NCBI GenBank assembly: GCA_964007475.1
Contig: OZ023273.1
Span: 4,998,176-5,062,175 of the forward strand
Length of the DNA: 64,000 nucleotides
Reading direction: 5' to 3'
Origin: Hybos culiciformis
Lineage: Eukaryota > Arthropoda > Insecta > Diptera > Hybotidae
Shown here: in pieces, positions 36,613 to 50,440 of the stretch
How positions within the stretch are numbered: position 1 is the first letter of the stretch
How the letters are laid out: every line of letters starts with the position of its first letter
Position numbers and translations under genes: made by a program
The notes under the pieces: model-generated
Told to the model about the DNA's origin: nothing
The model's input: only the letters and a program-made list of their open reading frames with translations
Databases searched by the model: none

Positions 36613-39600
36613 TATTACATTGGATGAAAGCTTCAAAAAAAAAAAAAATTAATAATATGAAAAATTACTTTGAATTAAGTTTGATTAAAAATCATATTAT
36701 TGACCTTTTAATGTATATGAAATATTAAATTTCAAGAAAATATCTCTCTCTACTTATATATACGTTGTATATAGTTGTTATAAATATACAAAAATCGTCT
36801 CTTTTTCTGAATTTCAAAGTTGTTATGAAGTCTAAACAATTGAATTTACCATTGAGTTGGAATTCCATACAACAATGCTAAATGGTCATATTTCTTTGTT
36901 ATTGTTATAAACCAAAAATAAATATTTGTCTTATGTCTGTAATTGCTTAGACTTAGTTAGTTGATGAAAATAAACAGAAATGTTTGATAATCTTTATATA
37001 CTTGAATTTTTGCAATATGATCAGTTTTTAGTTTCCCTTGATCAAATTATATTTTGAAGTAATTTTTTATAAATTATAAAAAATTCTAAATACCAACACG
37101 AAAAGACTATGCAAGGAAAATTTCAAAAGTTTTCTTTTAGTAATTTTAGACCATTAGAAAATTTCAATGTCAGTTGTTGACATCCTGCATAACTGCTTCA
37201 AATTTTCATCTTTTTTTTTTCTGTTGTAGAAAAATGCTTTCACTACTAAAATATTATTAAATGTAGGATTTTAGATATTAATATTGAATTACCAAAAAAA
37301 AAAAAAATGTTATTTGAGAAAATGTTTTCGTTTTTATTTTTTTTTTATTAAGTATTTTCCCATTTTTATGAAAAATGATTCGTATGTTGAGCCGAATGTA
37401 ATGCGCAAAAAAGCACTTTAGTCAAAAATTTTATATAGAAAACATATTTTATCAAAAACCCCAAAAAAAAAATAAAATAAAATCATACATGAAAAAAAAA
37501 ACTCTTTTTAAATAGAAGTTTTTTTTTTTTTGCTTTTCGAGAATTTAACATAAAAATTTAATGAAGTAAAGTCTCGTTGGAGTATTTGAAGCAAAAAAAA
37601 AAATAACCATATAAGTAAAATACTTAATTTTAATGATTATACATTTTCGTTGAATTTTTAGTAAGAGAAAAAAAATTACCGGGTGTTTTAGGATTGTGTA
37701 AAAAATTATATTGAAAGAAAATAATTTTGTATAGCTTATATTGGTTTTCAAAGTTATAGGTTTAGTTATATAGATGATCATAAAATTTTATCCCATAAAT
37801 AAGAGCTATTTCAATTTCCCAGAATTTCCTTACAAACTTTATTCGAATTATTACGAATATTTAAAAAGAAAAAAATTAGCCAAATCAGTCCAGTAGTTCT
37901 TAAGTACAGCCTTTGCCAAAGAACAGCATTTAATTTTTATAGAAATAGAGCTCTTGAGCAGCTTAGATTTCCTTAAATGTCCTTCCTTCAAACATTTTTA
38001 ATATTCAGGAATTTCTTTTGGGATGACAAAACTATTAACTATTTTATTGAAATGAATACAATATTTTATTTTTACAATGTAATTTTTTTTCTCATTTGAA
38101 TTTTATTTTAAATGGTCATCGTAGGTTTTATTTACTTAGAAACTTAAATTAAATTAAAGTTCACACTAAAAACCAATATTTAAATTCTAAAAAGTTTATT
38201 ATTTTTGCATGATAAAAAAAAAACTTTTAATCAAATCAAATATTATATATATATCAAAAAAAAAGTTTATTTGATTAATATCAGAATATTGTGATAAATA
38301 TAAATCTATTTGCATTACTTTTACTTTGTAAATTTTTTTGGGTAAAAGTTCTACACAACACGATATTTTACTAAATGTTTGATCCTGTACGTATATTTAA
38401 GTAAAAGCTAAATTTAGTAAAAAAAAAAAAAAAAAAAAATCGGTCATTACATAACTAAATAAATGAATAAATTAATAAACTTTATTGGAATTTTATTGGT
38501 TTAAAACGAATAAAAAAATTTATATACCAATAAATTTTTTTTCTTTATGAAGAAGATATTTTGATAACGTTTAAATGTTTGGTCCTTGTTTTTTGTTTTT
38601 ATTTTATTTTATTTTTTGTTATCACATTGCTCTCCGAATAATAGCTTTAATTAAATTTTTGTGCAATTTGAATAAAAGTTCATTTAATTTTTTTTTTTGT
38701 CTTCTTTTAAAACACTTAAAAAGGATAAACCAATACACTAATATGCTTTTATTTAGGTTAGTTTATCCAAATCAAATTTTATTATTCTTTGGAAATAAAA
38801 ATTATTACAAGAGCTATTAAAAGGATTTCTGAGAGAATTTTATTTAAAATATCCTTAGCATAAAAAATATATATATATATATTATTTTCTTCTCTAAATT
38901 CTTGCTAAAGGCATATTTTTATTGAATTTTCAAGTTTTTATTTTTTATTTTTTTTTTATTTTTCCTTTCTTTTAAAAAAAAATCCCATAAATTTTAATTC
39001 TGAACATTTAATATAATATACAATATATATATATACATATATACATATATTTTAGATATAGACATTATTTATAATAAAAAAAAAAGCATAAGGATTTCTG
39101 ATAAAATTACAACGAAAAAGCATAAAAATTTTGGGTGTAAAATTACAAAAAAAAAAAAGCTTTAAAAACTTTATTAATAATCTTTATATCATAAATATAT
39201 AATTTCTGTTGTACAAGCAAGCGACTAAAAATTAAATTTTGATATGTTAATGTTGTATAACTTTATCATGAAATTTAGTAAAAAAAAAAAATAATAATAA
39301 AATGATTGACATCTCGTTTTATTATTAAAAAATTGAATTGCAATCTACAGGTTGGAATCTGGTAAATAAAGAGTGAGCAGCCAAATCGTACGATCAGTGA
39401 AAAACTTTTAATTACTTTCTTAAAGGGTACATACAATTAAATAATCGAATTCTTGTATGAATGAAACTGCAAAAATAATGGCTCCTATTCTTTAACTAGA
39501 AACTTAAGAGTTATTTTTGCAGAAGGCATTGGTAAACATTGGTAGAATGCTGGCTGAAGTATACTTTAGCAAATTTAGCAAATAAAGATGTTATATACCT

Positions 39601-42437
39601 AACAAATGATTATTGTAGTCTTCTAGATTATACTATTTTTTGGATTATATGTTAATAAAATATTAAATATAACTTTTAAGTGAATCTATAATTTCAATGA
39701 ATTCTTGGATACATGTGTCTATAGTAATTTTATTATATCCGTTAAAAATAATATCAATTGATTTCTGAATAAAATTTGGAGTAATAATGTCAGCCTTATG
39801 TATCTACTTAATAATGTATCTATATTTAAAAAGTATAAAATATACTAAAGTTATACTTAAAAATATGTAAAGTGATTTATAAAAGAGGTTATTCTCGCAA
39901 AATTAACTTCAAAATTCTTAAAAATAAATAAAATTAAAAAATAAATCTAAATAAAGAAAGATTATTAAACTTTTTCTTTTTTTTCTCTCTAATATAAACT
40001 TGATTCTTGTTGTTCTCAAAATTTTCTAAAAATGAAGGAAATTATCATAATCTCATTTTAAAATTTTCAAGTGTTCATTAAATTTTATGAGAATACTTGA
40101 AATTTTGATTTTTATTATTTTTGTTTTTTTTTTTCATGTAATTTATATATTATTATGATAATAATAATAAAAAAAAAAAGTTTGTTAATTTCGAAAAATT
40201 TTATTTCATTTTCATTTTTTATATTATTTAACTGAGGTATAAAGAACCATAACAGACAAGCAAAAGAAATGAAAATGCTGAAAATTGTTATTGAATTTTA
40301 AATAGAATTGCTTTATATATAATTTTATATATATGTATATAACTTTTGTTATTTATTTATATTTTCTTGATATAAAACAAAAAAATAAAAATTAAAATCG
40401 GTTCAAGAAGGTTTTTTCTTTAATGTCCTTATTTTGCCTATTAAATTCAGTTTCATCTTTTCATAAAATATTTAATATTGTTTTTTTTTTTTTTTATTTT
40501 ATTTTCTTACCTGTTAATATTTAATATAACCCATGTTTGTTGTAAATAATCTTTATAAAAATTCATTTCCTGAGAATTATGTATAAGTATAAACTTTTAT
40601 CACTTGTTTACATCAAAAATAAATTCCTTCATGGGTATATGACGACGACGAAATGTTTTTGTTTTTGTGTTAATGAAAATATTTACATAATGTGTAACTA
40701 AGTATATTTTAACAAAAAACTAAAAATAATATGGTCAAATAAAATTACGGTCGTTTTTAGATCTAACAATATTTTTGTTGATGTAAAAATTACAATATTT
40801 ATTGAATTATATTTAAATACTAATAATGTCTGATAGCTTCAAGCTCCTTTTTATTCGTAATATTTGAAAGTACCTATACCCTGTCATAGCGCATAAATAT
40901 TTATAAAAAAAAAAACTCTAAAGGTCATTTGAAAAGCTTACTTAAAAAAGTTTTAAACTTTGTAATTATAAAAAAAAAATTAATTAATGTAATTAAATTG
41001 CTGTTAAATTTGTGATATTTTACAACACAAGATAATGGGATACTTAAATGGACAAACAATGTTAATTAAAAAAAATATTATTCATCTCACTTTTGTGTAA
41101 AATAAAATTTTTTAAAATAAAAAGAAAATTTAAAGAACAAAATTTTTTTTTAATAACGTTAACATAGCTAAATGTCATTGAATAATTATCCTTTTTTTCC
41201 GAAGAAATTTCTTTTGGTTTGTATGTACTATTATAGTACTATACTATAGATATGCAGTTGAATGCTTCATTTCATCTTATAGAATCATATATGTATAGAT
41301 TATGTTATGTGTGTTTATTAGACAATACTGAAAATAAATTTATGTTACAGGTAACATGCTTTTTGAAAATAAATTCTTTGTAAAGTATCTCTAGAATATA
41401 CTTTAATATACCTGTTACACGATGCACCTGTGTATAACAAACATTTGTGATGGGTTCATAAATTACAATTTTCAATTAGATTTATTACATTCATATCAAG
41501 GTTTTTTTTTTCGTTTTTTGAACTTTTACAATAAGGAAAGCTTTTAATTAGGTATTCCTGGATTATACCAAAGAGATTAAATCAACAACTTACATATATA
41601 TAAAGTATATATACAAAGTGACCGTAGTATAGTGTTTATCATAAATTTGATCATATACCTTCGAAGATCAGAAGGTTTTTAAGTATTTATATTTAAAATT
41701 TTTCCACCAAATTAATTACTTGAAATGATTTCATTTCATTGTTAAAGCATATAAACTTCCTCTTTAAATTTTTTTATTCTTATTTTCATCTTATTTCTTA
41801 GAATTTAATACATATATACAATTGAGTATATAGAAAAAAAAATTTTTTTTTCATTCTAAAATAAAAAAATTGAATAAAGGAAAAACTGAAAATTTTTTTT
41901 TTTGTTTTTCATTTCTAATTAGTTTTCTTGGGTGAACAGAAAACAAAAAAAAAAAATAAATAAAAATTACATTTTAAAAATAAATTTATGTATGAATTAA
42001 AAACCCCTAAATGAGTATAGAGTACCAAAAGGAAAAAATAAAAAAATAAAAATAAATAAAGAAAACACAAGCGAAAAATAAAAGACAACAAAAAGAAAAT
42101 GTATAAAAAAGAAAACACATTTTTCTTAACTAATTAGTCTAGAAAGTTTTTCTTCTCTTATTTATGTTATTTAAAGGTTAGAACATTAAAATTATGCTGA
42201 AAATATTTATTTAAATAACAAAAAACAAGAAAAAAAAAAAAAGGTTTTGTTTTTATTATAAATTTTCATTTCGAAAAAGCAAAAATTATTTCTTTCACAT
42301 TATTGTATTTTCTTTATTTTCTTTATTGTTTTTTTTTTTGCTTTTCTTTTTTCACTTCGAAAACGTATATTAGACATAGAACGTCTTAAAATGTTAATTC
42401 CTTAAAAATCTCAATTTAGAATATAATAAAGCAGGAA
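36613..42437. other. Intron 1 segment with no recognised gene
   Basis: No supported gene. The open frames at 37545-37781 and 41915-42118 (minus) and 38575-38820 (plus) are low-complexity. At about 37870-37940 a short less AT-rich stretch (CCAAATCAGTCCAGTAGTTC and onward) resembles the frequent arthropod repeat tail that reads like AATCGGTCCAGTAGTTTTTGAGT, so it may be a transposon scrap. A poly-A run of about 21 lies at 38420-38440. Confidence 0.45.
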
Positions 42438-42826
42438 TTATATATATATGACGACTATTGTGCGATTTGTTTTTTTTTTCTGATGAATGAATGTCTTGAA
42501 AATACAGTGTAAGAATAAGTCTGTCTGACAGTGTTGTCTATGACCATGACTTCTAGAATTTTGCCTGAAGAAAAATAATCCTTGAAAATTAACAGTAGGT
42601 TCAGAGACACAAGATGAAAATTTTCTGTGCAATGTTTCGTTTAATTTTGGAGGAAACAAATAATAAATAAGACACTTTGTATATTAAAAAGATATGGAAA
42701 AAATGTTTTGATTTGGTGCTTAAAACAAACAAACACTAGCAATTCAAGTGGAAAAATTAAAAATTGGACACAAATCCCAGTCTGAGATCGAACTGAGTGG
42801 AAAAAAAATAAACAAAATTTACCCAT
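42438..42826. other. Less AT-rich segment with overlapping minus-strand frames, unknown
   Basis: Two minus-strand open frames, 42438-42659 (73 codons) and 42641-42826 (61 codons), fall in a patch with more normal composition than the neighbourhood. The first reads MFPPKLNETLHRKFSS and onward and contains a His/Gln/Cys-rich stretch. I recognise no family. Without splice sites or a domain this is not called a gene; it may be an old repeat or an unrelated exon. Confidence 0.2.
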
Positions 42827-44073
42827 TTGATTTATGATTATTTAATGTTTTCCAGATAAAATATCTAGTTCAATGATTAAACTTTAAAATTATTATCAGC
42901 CCTTTTATTGCTTAAAAATATTTTTTTTTTTTTTGTTTTTTATTCTTTGTCTACTAAAAGGTTAAACAATTTTTCTCTTCGATAATTTTTATATTTTTTA
43001 ATATTTTAATTTTACTAATTTCCTTCACTATAAAAATTAAATTGTACCCTTTCGGGCTTTTATAAAATTTTTTCTGTTGCTATATTATATATATATATAT
43101 AATATATATACTACGAATAAAGCTTGAAGGTAAGTAAGTAAAAAAAAATAAAATTTTTACAATTTTTCAAAAAGAATATTTTATTTCTGAAATTTTACTT
43201 AAAGCTTTCACAGAAAGCTAATTCACTTAAAATGAATTTTCATTCACTTTTTTTTTTTATTTTTTATTTTCAATTAAATTGATCACAACGAATAATGGAA
43301 TTCCTTTTAGCTCTTTACACCTAAATGAAAATCTTTTTGAAAAAAAAAAATGAATAAAAAATAATTTCTTTTTTTTTTTTTGTTATAAAAAATTCAATTT
43401 TAAAAAATGTATGTTATATTAAATCTTTTTAAGTAATATTGATGTCTATCAATGCATTAACATCATCAATCAAAATGAATTTTTAATCCATAAAAAAAAT
43501 AATATTGAAAGAAAACAAAATAAATTACATAGCGTGTAGTTGGTAGTATTATATAGATTTTGAATGTGATAATTTTTTTTTTTTTATCATTACTGCTATA
43601 CTATGAAATATAATAAAATTCAAGGGTTTGATTAAACTTAAAATATGAGGTAATAATAACTATATAATAAAAAATTCTTAAATTTTGATGATAGCTCAGA
43701 ACAACTCAAGCATTTGGCCAAGTAATTTAGTCCATTGGGGAGTAATTTAGTAGTCTGAACAATGACACCTTAGTCTCAACGAAATACTGAATTCATTTTA
43801 CTCTATTTGTTGTGTTGCCTGAACAAGGCTTTATATAGATCAGGACAAATAATAAATGTATAATGGATATAAAAATGCTCAAATTATCTCTCCTTAATAT
43901 ATTTTGTGTAAAGGATTTATACAAAAAAGTTTTTGATTGTTCCATAAATATAACTTAAAGTTCCATAAATATAACTTAACTTGTAAGCTATAATTAAGCT
44001 TATTAAAATAACAAACTTTAAAAACATCTTAATTTTATTAAGGTTAATATTTTTGATAATATTTTTGATATAT
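42827..44073. other. Intron 1 segment with no recognised gene
   Basis: AT-rich sequence with a (TA)n tract at about 43084-43108. Nothing else was recognised. Confidence 0.55.
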
Positions 44074-44075
44074 CA

Positions 44076-44390
44076 TAAAGTAGGTATAAAGAGAGAAACT
44101 AGTCCCATACCAAAAATGCAAATACAAATACTGAAACAAAAAATCCATATCACAACCACATGAGCTTTTTTTTTGAATTTTTTGAGAATTCCACTCTGAC
44201 AAAAGTTTTTAAAACTTTAAAAATTGTATAGAACTGTTGTTATTTTGAAAGTTTTAAAAGCTTTTGTGAGAGTGGAATTCTTAAAAAATACCAAAAAAAA
44301 GTTCATGGGGTTGTGATATAGATTTTTTGTTTCACTATTTGTATTTGCATTTTTTGTATGGGACTACTTTCTCTATTTATACTTCCTTTA
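44076..44390. mobile_element. Palindromic MITE flanked by TA
   Basis: The two halves of about 155 bp are imperfect inverted copies centred near 44233. The left end reads AAGTAGGTATAAAGAGAGAA and the right end is its complement with a few changes. Shared inner blocks include TAGTCCCATA/TATGGGACTA, TGCAAATACAAATA and its complement, and GAATTCCACTCT against AGAGTGGAATTC. TA dinucleotides at 44076-44077 and 44389-44390 could be the target duplication, which would fit Tc1/mariner-type insertion. No coding capacity. Intronic RNA would fold into a long imperfect hairpin. Confidence 0.75.
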
Positions 44391-47300
44391 TGCTGATATC
44401 TAACAGCATTGTTAACTCACGTAGATGATTTTTCTGAAACTCTATATATAAAACTTAAAAGACGTCATAGTTTTTAGAATTCACACCGGGATGAAAATAA
44501 AAAACTACAAATTATCATGTCTAACGTATATCGTCCTAGGCTTCTTCGTCCTCCTTCTGCATTGTTGTGCTTAAAAATTCGTGCTCTCAATTCAATTTTT
44601 CGATCTTGATAATCACATATTTTTTTTCATTTAGAGGTTGTAGCTACAAAAAAAATAAATAAAAATTTTACCAAAAATATAATAAACTTTTATCATTGAA
44701 AATATTCTTAAATTTTTGTTTTCGTTATTTCTTTAAACGATAAAAAAAAAAGAATTTCCAACAATTGAACAAATGAAAATCCTCGAAAATCCTTGAGTAA
44801 CACGAAAATATCGTTTTGTTTTTTTTATAATGTGTTATTTATTTATTTTTTTTATTTGAATATGTGGATATATGCGTGAATGGGATATTATACAAAAAAA
44901 ATAATAAAAATACATAAATAAAATAAAAGAAAAAAATATAAAATAAAATAAAAAACAAAAAAAAAAATTCGAAACACTTATAGTAATAAAAATCGAATAA
45001 GATATAAAAAAGTTTGTAGAAAAATAAGCAATATTTGTTATTTTATTTTCTTTTGTTTAGTTACAAGGACCTTTATCTGCACGTAATCGTGATTTTTTTT
45101 TAAAATTTAGAATTAAGCTTTAGTGTAAGATTTGGAGAATTTTCTGCTGTCAAAGTAAAACCAAATAACAAATATTTCATTAATATTATCCAAAACTCGT
45201 TAATTTCAACAAATAACTCAGAAAATCAAAATTCCAATTTCTCATATACAAGTCTCTAGAAAAAGTAAAATTGAAAAGTATATAAAAATAAGACACAAAA
45301 TATATTCTTATTCTTGTTTTGGTTTCAAATTTCAGTTCTGAAATAGCAAACAAATACGAAATTAGAATTTTAAATAATATTAATATTGTTCTTGTAACAT
45401 ACGAACAATGATTTATAGGAACGTGCATATAATAATAGAAAATCCTAAATAAATACAGACATTTTAAGAATCCCAATGTGAACTTTAACTTTTCATTTAG
45501 ATTAAAAGATTTATAATGATATGTATGTAGGTGCTAGGAGCTAAACTAGTGAATAATAAATAAAAAATTGGGATCACATACAACATAATTATACAGATTA
45601 CTCTTATATATATATGTATAATATAAAATCAATATTTTTTTTTTATAAAGAATACGGAACAAATATGAACATAAATACATATTATATTATATAATATATA
45701 TATAGTATATTGAATTTATAGTAATAAACCTAAACTGTATTCAATATCATTTGCGTAAAAAATTAATCGTTATCTGTAAATAATAGTCTCTTTAAATTCT
45801 TTTGACCATTAGATTGTAATCTGTCAAAGTTATAAAGATAAAAATTAAGTTATTTGAAAGCAAAGGAGACCAAAATACAATATATTATATAAATGGTTTT
45901 TCCACTCATGGTCTTTGACGTTGACGTTGTATTATATATTAGAAAAATACATATTTGCAATATTTTCTTCCAACCTACTATGTAGAAATTTCATATCAAG
46001 AAGTTTTTGAATTGAAGACAGCTTAGTGTTTCAGGAAAACCGAATTTTAATCTTATTTTAAAGTAATTCCAATTGTGCAATAAATAATTTACTAAAGTGT
46101 TGCCTAAACTCTAAATTGGAATATTTTACAAAAAAATTTAAATAAAAAATTTATGATACTAAAAATTAAACGATGAATTTATGTTCCCTTTCGAACCTTT
46201 CGAACATTAGAAAAAAAAATAATGAATTGTGGTATTTTTCGCATTTGAAAATTCATTAAAACATACTTTGTATAAATTTTTTTAAAGTAAAATAATGGTA
46301 CAAAGTTGCAAGATGTTTTTTTTTTTATATGATGGTTATCTCTGTTAAACTTTTTTTTTGTTTTTAAACCATTAAAAAGATAAAAAATTATAACCAACTT
46401 TTATTTGTATGTAAAACAAATGAATAATTTTATATAGAACTAACTATATATATATTTTACTTTTGCTTCGTCCTCAATTCTCATTGTTAAAGCTATAACA
46501 TATACTATACAGATAAATTTTTCATAAAAAACTTCTCATACTTCACACCATCATCTGTCTCTAGGAAACAAACAAGAAAAAAATAAAAAGTTATTGTCTG
46601 CAAATATCCTTCCCAAACGTGATGGGAAACATTAAATTTATTTTATGCAGACCAATGTCAGAAATAAAAAGAAAATTCTTTTTTCATTCATTTTTTTTTT
46701 ATTTAAGTTTCATTGTTTTTGCAACAAAAAAATAAACTAAAAGATATGAAATGTTGATCATAAATTTAAATATTATAATAGCATATATAGCCCATGGATG
46801 ATAAAAATCGTTAATATTTAACAAGAGTCCCGTAGTTGATTTGTTCGAAACACCATATATTTTATTTAACTTAATGATATATGCTTAAATGTATGAAATT
46901 TAATATATAATACTGAGAAAGATATACACATTGGATTTAAACCCTGTTGCAAAGTTCATATTTAAGTGTTATTGCGTAATCAAGGTTTCGATTGTAAAAC
47001 CTTAAAGTGCATGATATTTAAAAAATTTTAAATGTATTGAATTTTAGATTTACATTTTTGATATAGAGACCTTCGGTTGAATAATAAAATTTAAATAAAA
47101 TTTTCCCAATTTAATTGAAACAAATGCCGAACTAACAAATAGTTTTGATAGTTCTTTCTAAATTACGTACTAGTATGTTTTCGAAATAAAGACAAAAAGT
47201 ATGTTTGGCTTTCATTCATCAACAGTGTCCTTAACCTCAAAATTTTAAGCATTTCAAATTTCAATGTATATTGTTTAGCCTCAGCGAGAATATCCTAATT

Positions 47301-48130
47301 GATGTACGATCTATAAAGTAAATTACAAAAAAACCCATAAACATTGTATAAACAAATTTATAGAGATTCAGCAACGAAACATTTCAATTTCAATATGTAA
47401 AAATAAATTACTCTGTTTGAAAAATTTATTTTCCGAGATAAAAAAAAAATTGCAAACAAAAGTTTTGATTTATTTCGAACTTTTAAATTTTCTTGGTATG
47501 GAAAAATTTTGCTGTGAAACCTTTTAAGTTCTCTTTTGAATAAAGATTTCGAAGAATATAATTACAAGAAGTGGTAGTTATTTCACAATAAAATTAATTT
47601 TTTTTGCAGCCCAGGTATTTATGTTTTTCTATAATTTTTCCGAGGAAAAAAAAAACATTGCAATTTTTTTTTTCAATCTAAATTTTGATGTGAAAAAAAT
47701 ATATATAATATATATAAAAACTTTCTATGTGTATGAAAATACTTATCTACAAAAAAAAAAAAAATTTAGGAACAAAGATTATTATTGTTATGATAGCTAT
47801 AAAGTTTATTAGAAAATTGGGAAATCGAATTTAGTTTTTTTGCCCAATACCATTAAAGTTCTCTCTGTTATAAAAATAAAAAAAAAAAAAAAACTCTATC
47901 GAATCGATATAGATAACGAAAAATTATGTTGACAATAAAAATAAAAAATTGCAAAAACAATTATAGAGAAAGAGTTTTGAAAAATTACTCTGTGTTGAGT
48001 TTAACACTGCTCGAATAAAATTTTATTTTTAATTATTTTTTAAAAAATTGATTAAATATTGAAATTACCTTTAAAACAGAAGTAACAAGTAAGGCAGATT
48101 AGTCGAAGAGTATTAAGTCAATATAGGTTT
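44391..48130. other. Intron 1 segment with no recognised gene
   Basis: AT-rich. The frames at 45186-45476 (96 codons, the longest aside from one at 2105) and 46179-46397 on the minus strand and 47621-47812 on the plus strand have no domain and no splice-bounded structure. Confidence 0.5.
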
Positions 48131-48133
48131 TCA

Positions 48134-48215
48134 GTCGTCATAGTGTTGTCTGTAGTGGCATGTTTGGTCGTGGTTCGATTACCACTTCGGTGTTAATTTT
48201 TCAATTAGTCTTTTA
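48134..48215 (+). mobile_element. tRNA-derived SINE, copy 2 (diverged)
   Basis: It aligns with the copy at 14.2 kb through GTCATAGTGT..., GTAGTGGCATGTTTGGTCG, the B-box-like TGGTTCGATTACCAC and then TTAATTTTTCAATTAGTCTT. It has lost about 10 bases between the A-box and B-box regions and carries several substitutions, so it is an older copy. The same orientation relative to the host gene is seen in both copies. Confidence 0.6.
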
Positions 48216-49738
48216 AGTGTTTGAGTTTTTGATTCTGCTAATGAAATATTATTCAGGGCTGTTATGGATATTCAATTTACTCAGTTATTTGATTCTTTAA
48301 TGTGTTCCATTCAATTTGTTTAATTGAAGACTATACAGATTTCTTAGAAAATATAATTCAACTCCAATTTCGTTATAACGTAACTTTTTTTTACTTTTTT
48401 TAAAAAATTTTCTTCTTAATCAAACTAATCTTATTTTCTTTTCTTTTCAGGTAACATTATAATTTAAGTTTTGGAAAAGTTCGTAAGTAATTTATTTCAA
48501 GAAAGCTGAAATTTTGGATGACATTATTACAAACACAACAATATAATATCGAAATACCTGTATACAGAAACTGCTAACATCATGTACATTTTAAACATTG
48601 GACAACATTATAGCTTCAATACTGTTTGTTTCAACAGAACTCTTTTCAATTTAACATATTTTATAGAAAGAAAAAATTGAAAAGGATAAAATAAATGAAA
48701 AAAAAAAAATTCTCAGTTTCGTATAAAAACGAGACCAGAATAAAATTTTATTTTCAAAACAAAAAAATAAATAAAAATAACTACTAAAAACAACTAATGG
48801 GGCCTACTTTTATTGTTATTTATATATATTTTATTTAACATAGTTATACCTATTTTGCTTTAAAAAAAAGAAAAAAAAAGAAGAAAACAGATTATATATA
48901 GAAGTTGTGGCCTGTTTTACATTTAATTTTATTATTTTAACTTTAAAAGAATGATAAGGCCTATTTTTGGATTTTTGGTACTTTTTTTTTTCCTTCTTTA
49001 TATTCAATTCCCATCGTTTTTGAACGCATTTAATGTTAAATCTATTTAGTTTTGTTAAATATAAACGTCAAATTACAAATAATATGCTTCCTTTTGGAAT
49101 GATTAGAATTTATTTAACGTGTTTATTCTGTAAAGCTCTTTAGTTCAATATTTTTGTTTTAATTTAAAATTTTTGTAGTTAGGGAGAGATAAGAGTTTTT
49201 GTGGCTGCAGGAGCTGTAGTTAATACTATGGATTTTCTAGCATAATAATAAGTAATAATAATAAAAGATAGCCAATAAGGTATAATCCTTAAGAAAGCTA
49301 ATTAAGAAATTACTAATTAATGAATTATATTTGACCTTAGGTATTTATTAAAAATAATTTTAGCGCAACTTAACATGAAACGAATTAAATGCTTAATTAG
49401 AAAATAGATAACAAGTTAAAATTTCTTTTCTAAATTATTTTAGACATATTTTTATTTAACCTTCTAGTAACGAATATAATTTTGTTATAAAAAATTGTTG
49501 TAAATAATTTTGTAAATTTCTATTGCACTACTTGTAAATATCCAATAGAAAAACATTTTTGTATTTTTATGTATTAAATTTTTAAAAATAAGCAAAACCT
49601 GTAATGTGGTTCCGGTTTCTGCTATTAAATTCAAACTTTGTGAACATAAAAGGTAAAAATTTGTTTGACATACTAAAAAATTGTATTTTATTCCTCATTT
49701 CTCGGGTGTAATAGTAATAGAATATATATAATTATATA
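48216..49738. other. Intron 1 segment with no recognised gene
   Basis: AT-rich sequence with no motif recognised. A CAGGTAA string at about 48449 looks like an acceptor next to a donor but encloses no exon. Confidence 0.55.
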
Positions 49739-49776
49739 TATAATATAATATAATATAATATAATATAATATAATTT
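49739..49776. repeat. (TATAA)n pentanucleotide microsatellite
   Basis: Seven or more uninterrupted TATAA units preceded by a TA-rich tract. Confidence 0.9.
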
Positions 49777-50219
49777 AATATAATGTGTAATGCATGTTTA
49801 TATAATTTTAATTGGAAAGAAAATAATTAATATCTAAAATTTAATTTTAAAATTCATTTGCAAATATATACATAATATATATGTTTTTAGATTGAAAAAC
49901 CTAAAAACCATGTTCAAATACAATCTAAATAAAGAGGCTAAAATAAATCGAATAAATATGACAGCAGGAATAAATGGAAATCTAATATAAAATAAAATTA
50001 TTATTATCACATACCTACATTATAATACGTATGAAAATGAATTAAAGCATTTTTTATTTTCTAGTATTAAATTTTACTCTTTACAATTTTATGCGCTTAA
50101 TCAAGAAAGGAAAATAACACTGATAATGATAGTTTATAATTTTGTGAAGTGTGAAATTGATATGCAAAAAGAAAATATTTAAAATATAAAAATAATAATA
50201 AAATGCAAATAATCATATT

Positions 50220-50440
50220 AAATGGAAGCGCACAAATTCTCCCAATAATGTGGAAATAGAAACCAATATCGAACAATACTTCTGCTCCATGAGAGCGGAC
50301 GTTGTATAAATATATAACACCATAACGAGTGGACGTTTAAGACAGGACAGATCTTCCTTCATAACCTGTTTCGTAAGTTCTAATATAAATGAAGATTATA
50401 TTGGCTTGATCTCATCGGCCAATAACACAAACAAATAATA
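50220..50440. other. Less AT-rich segment, possible old transposon fragment
   Basis: This patch has visibly more G and C than its surroundings, including GCTCCATGAGAGCGGACGTT and a second GAGTGGACGTT 40 bases later. The minus strand is open for over 60 codons, although the frame has no clear start and I recognise no domain. A decayed transposon or an unrelated non-coding exon are the likely explanations. Confidence 0.25.

Noticed and set aside
41618..41680. Possible third tRNA-like SINE head (GTAGTATAGTGTTTATCA)
   Set aside because: It looks like an A-box, but no B-box follows at the right distance and there is no match to the SINE body.
45186..45476. 96-codon minus-strand open frame
   Set aside because: Composition follows the local AT bias, with no domain, no signal and no conserved spacing of cysteines or other residues.
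48447..48455. CAGGTAA string that looks like splice sites
   Set aside because: Acceptor and donor would be adjacent with no exon between them; recursive splicing is conceivable, but one string alone cannot support it.
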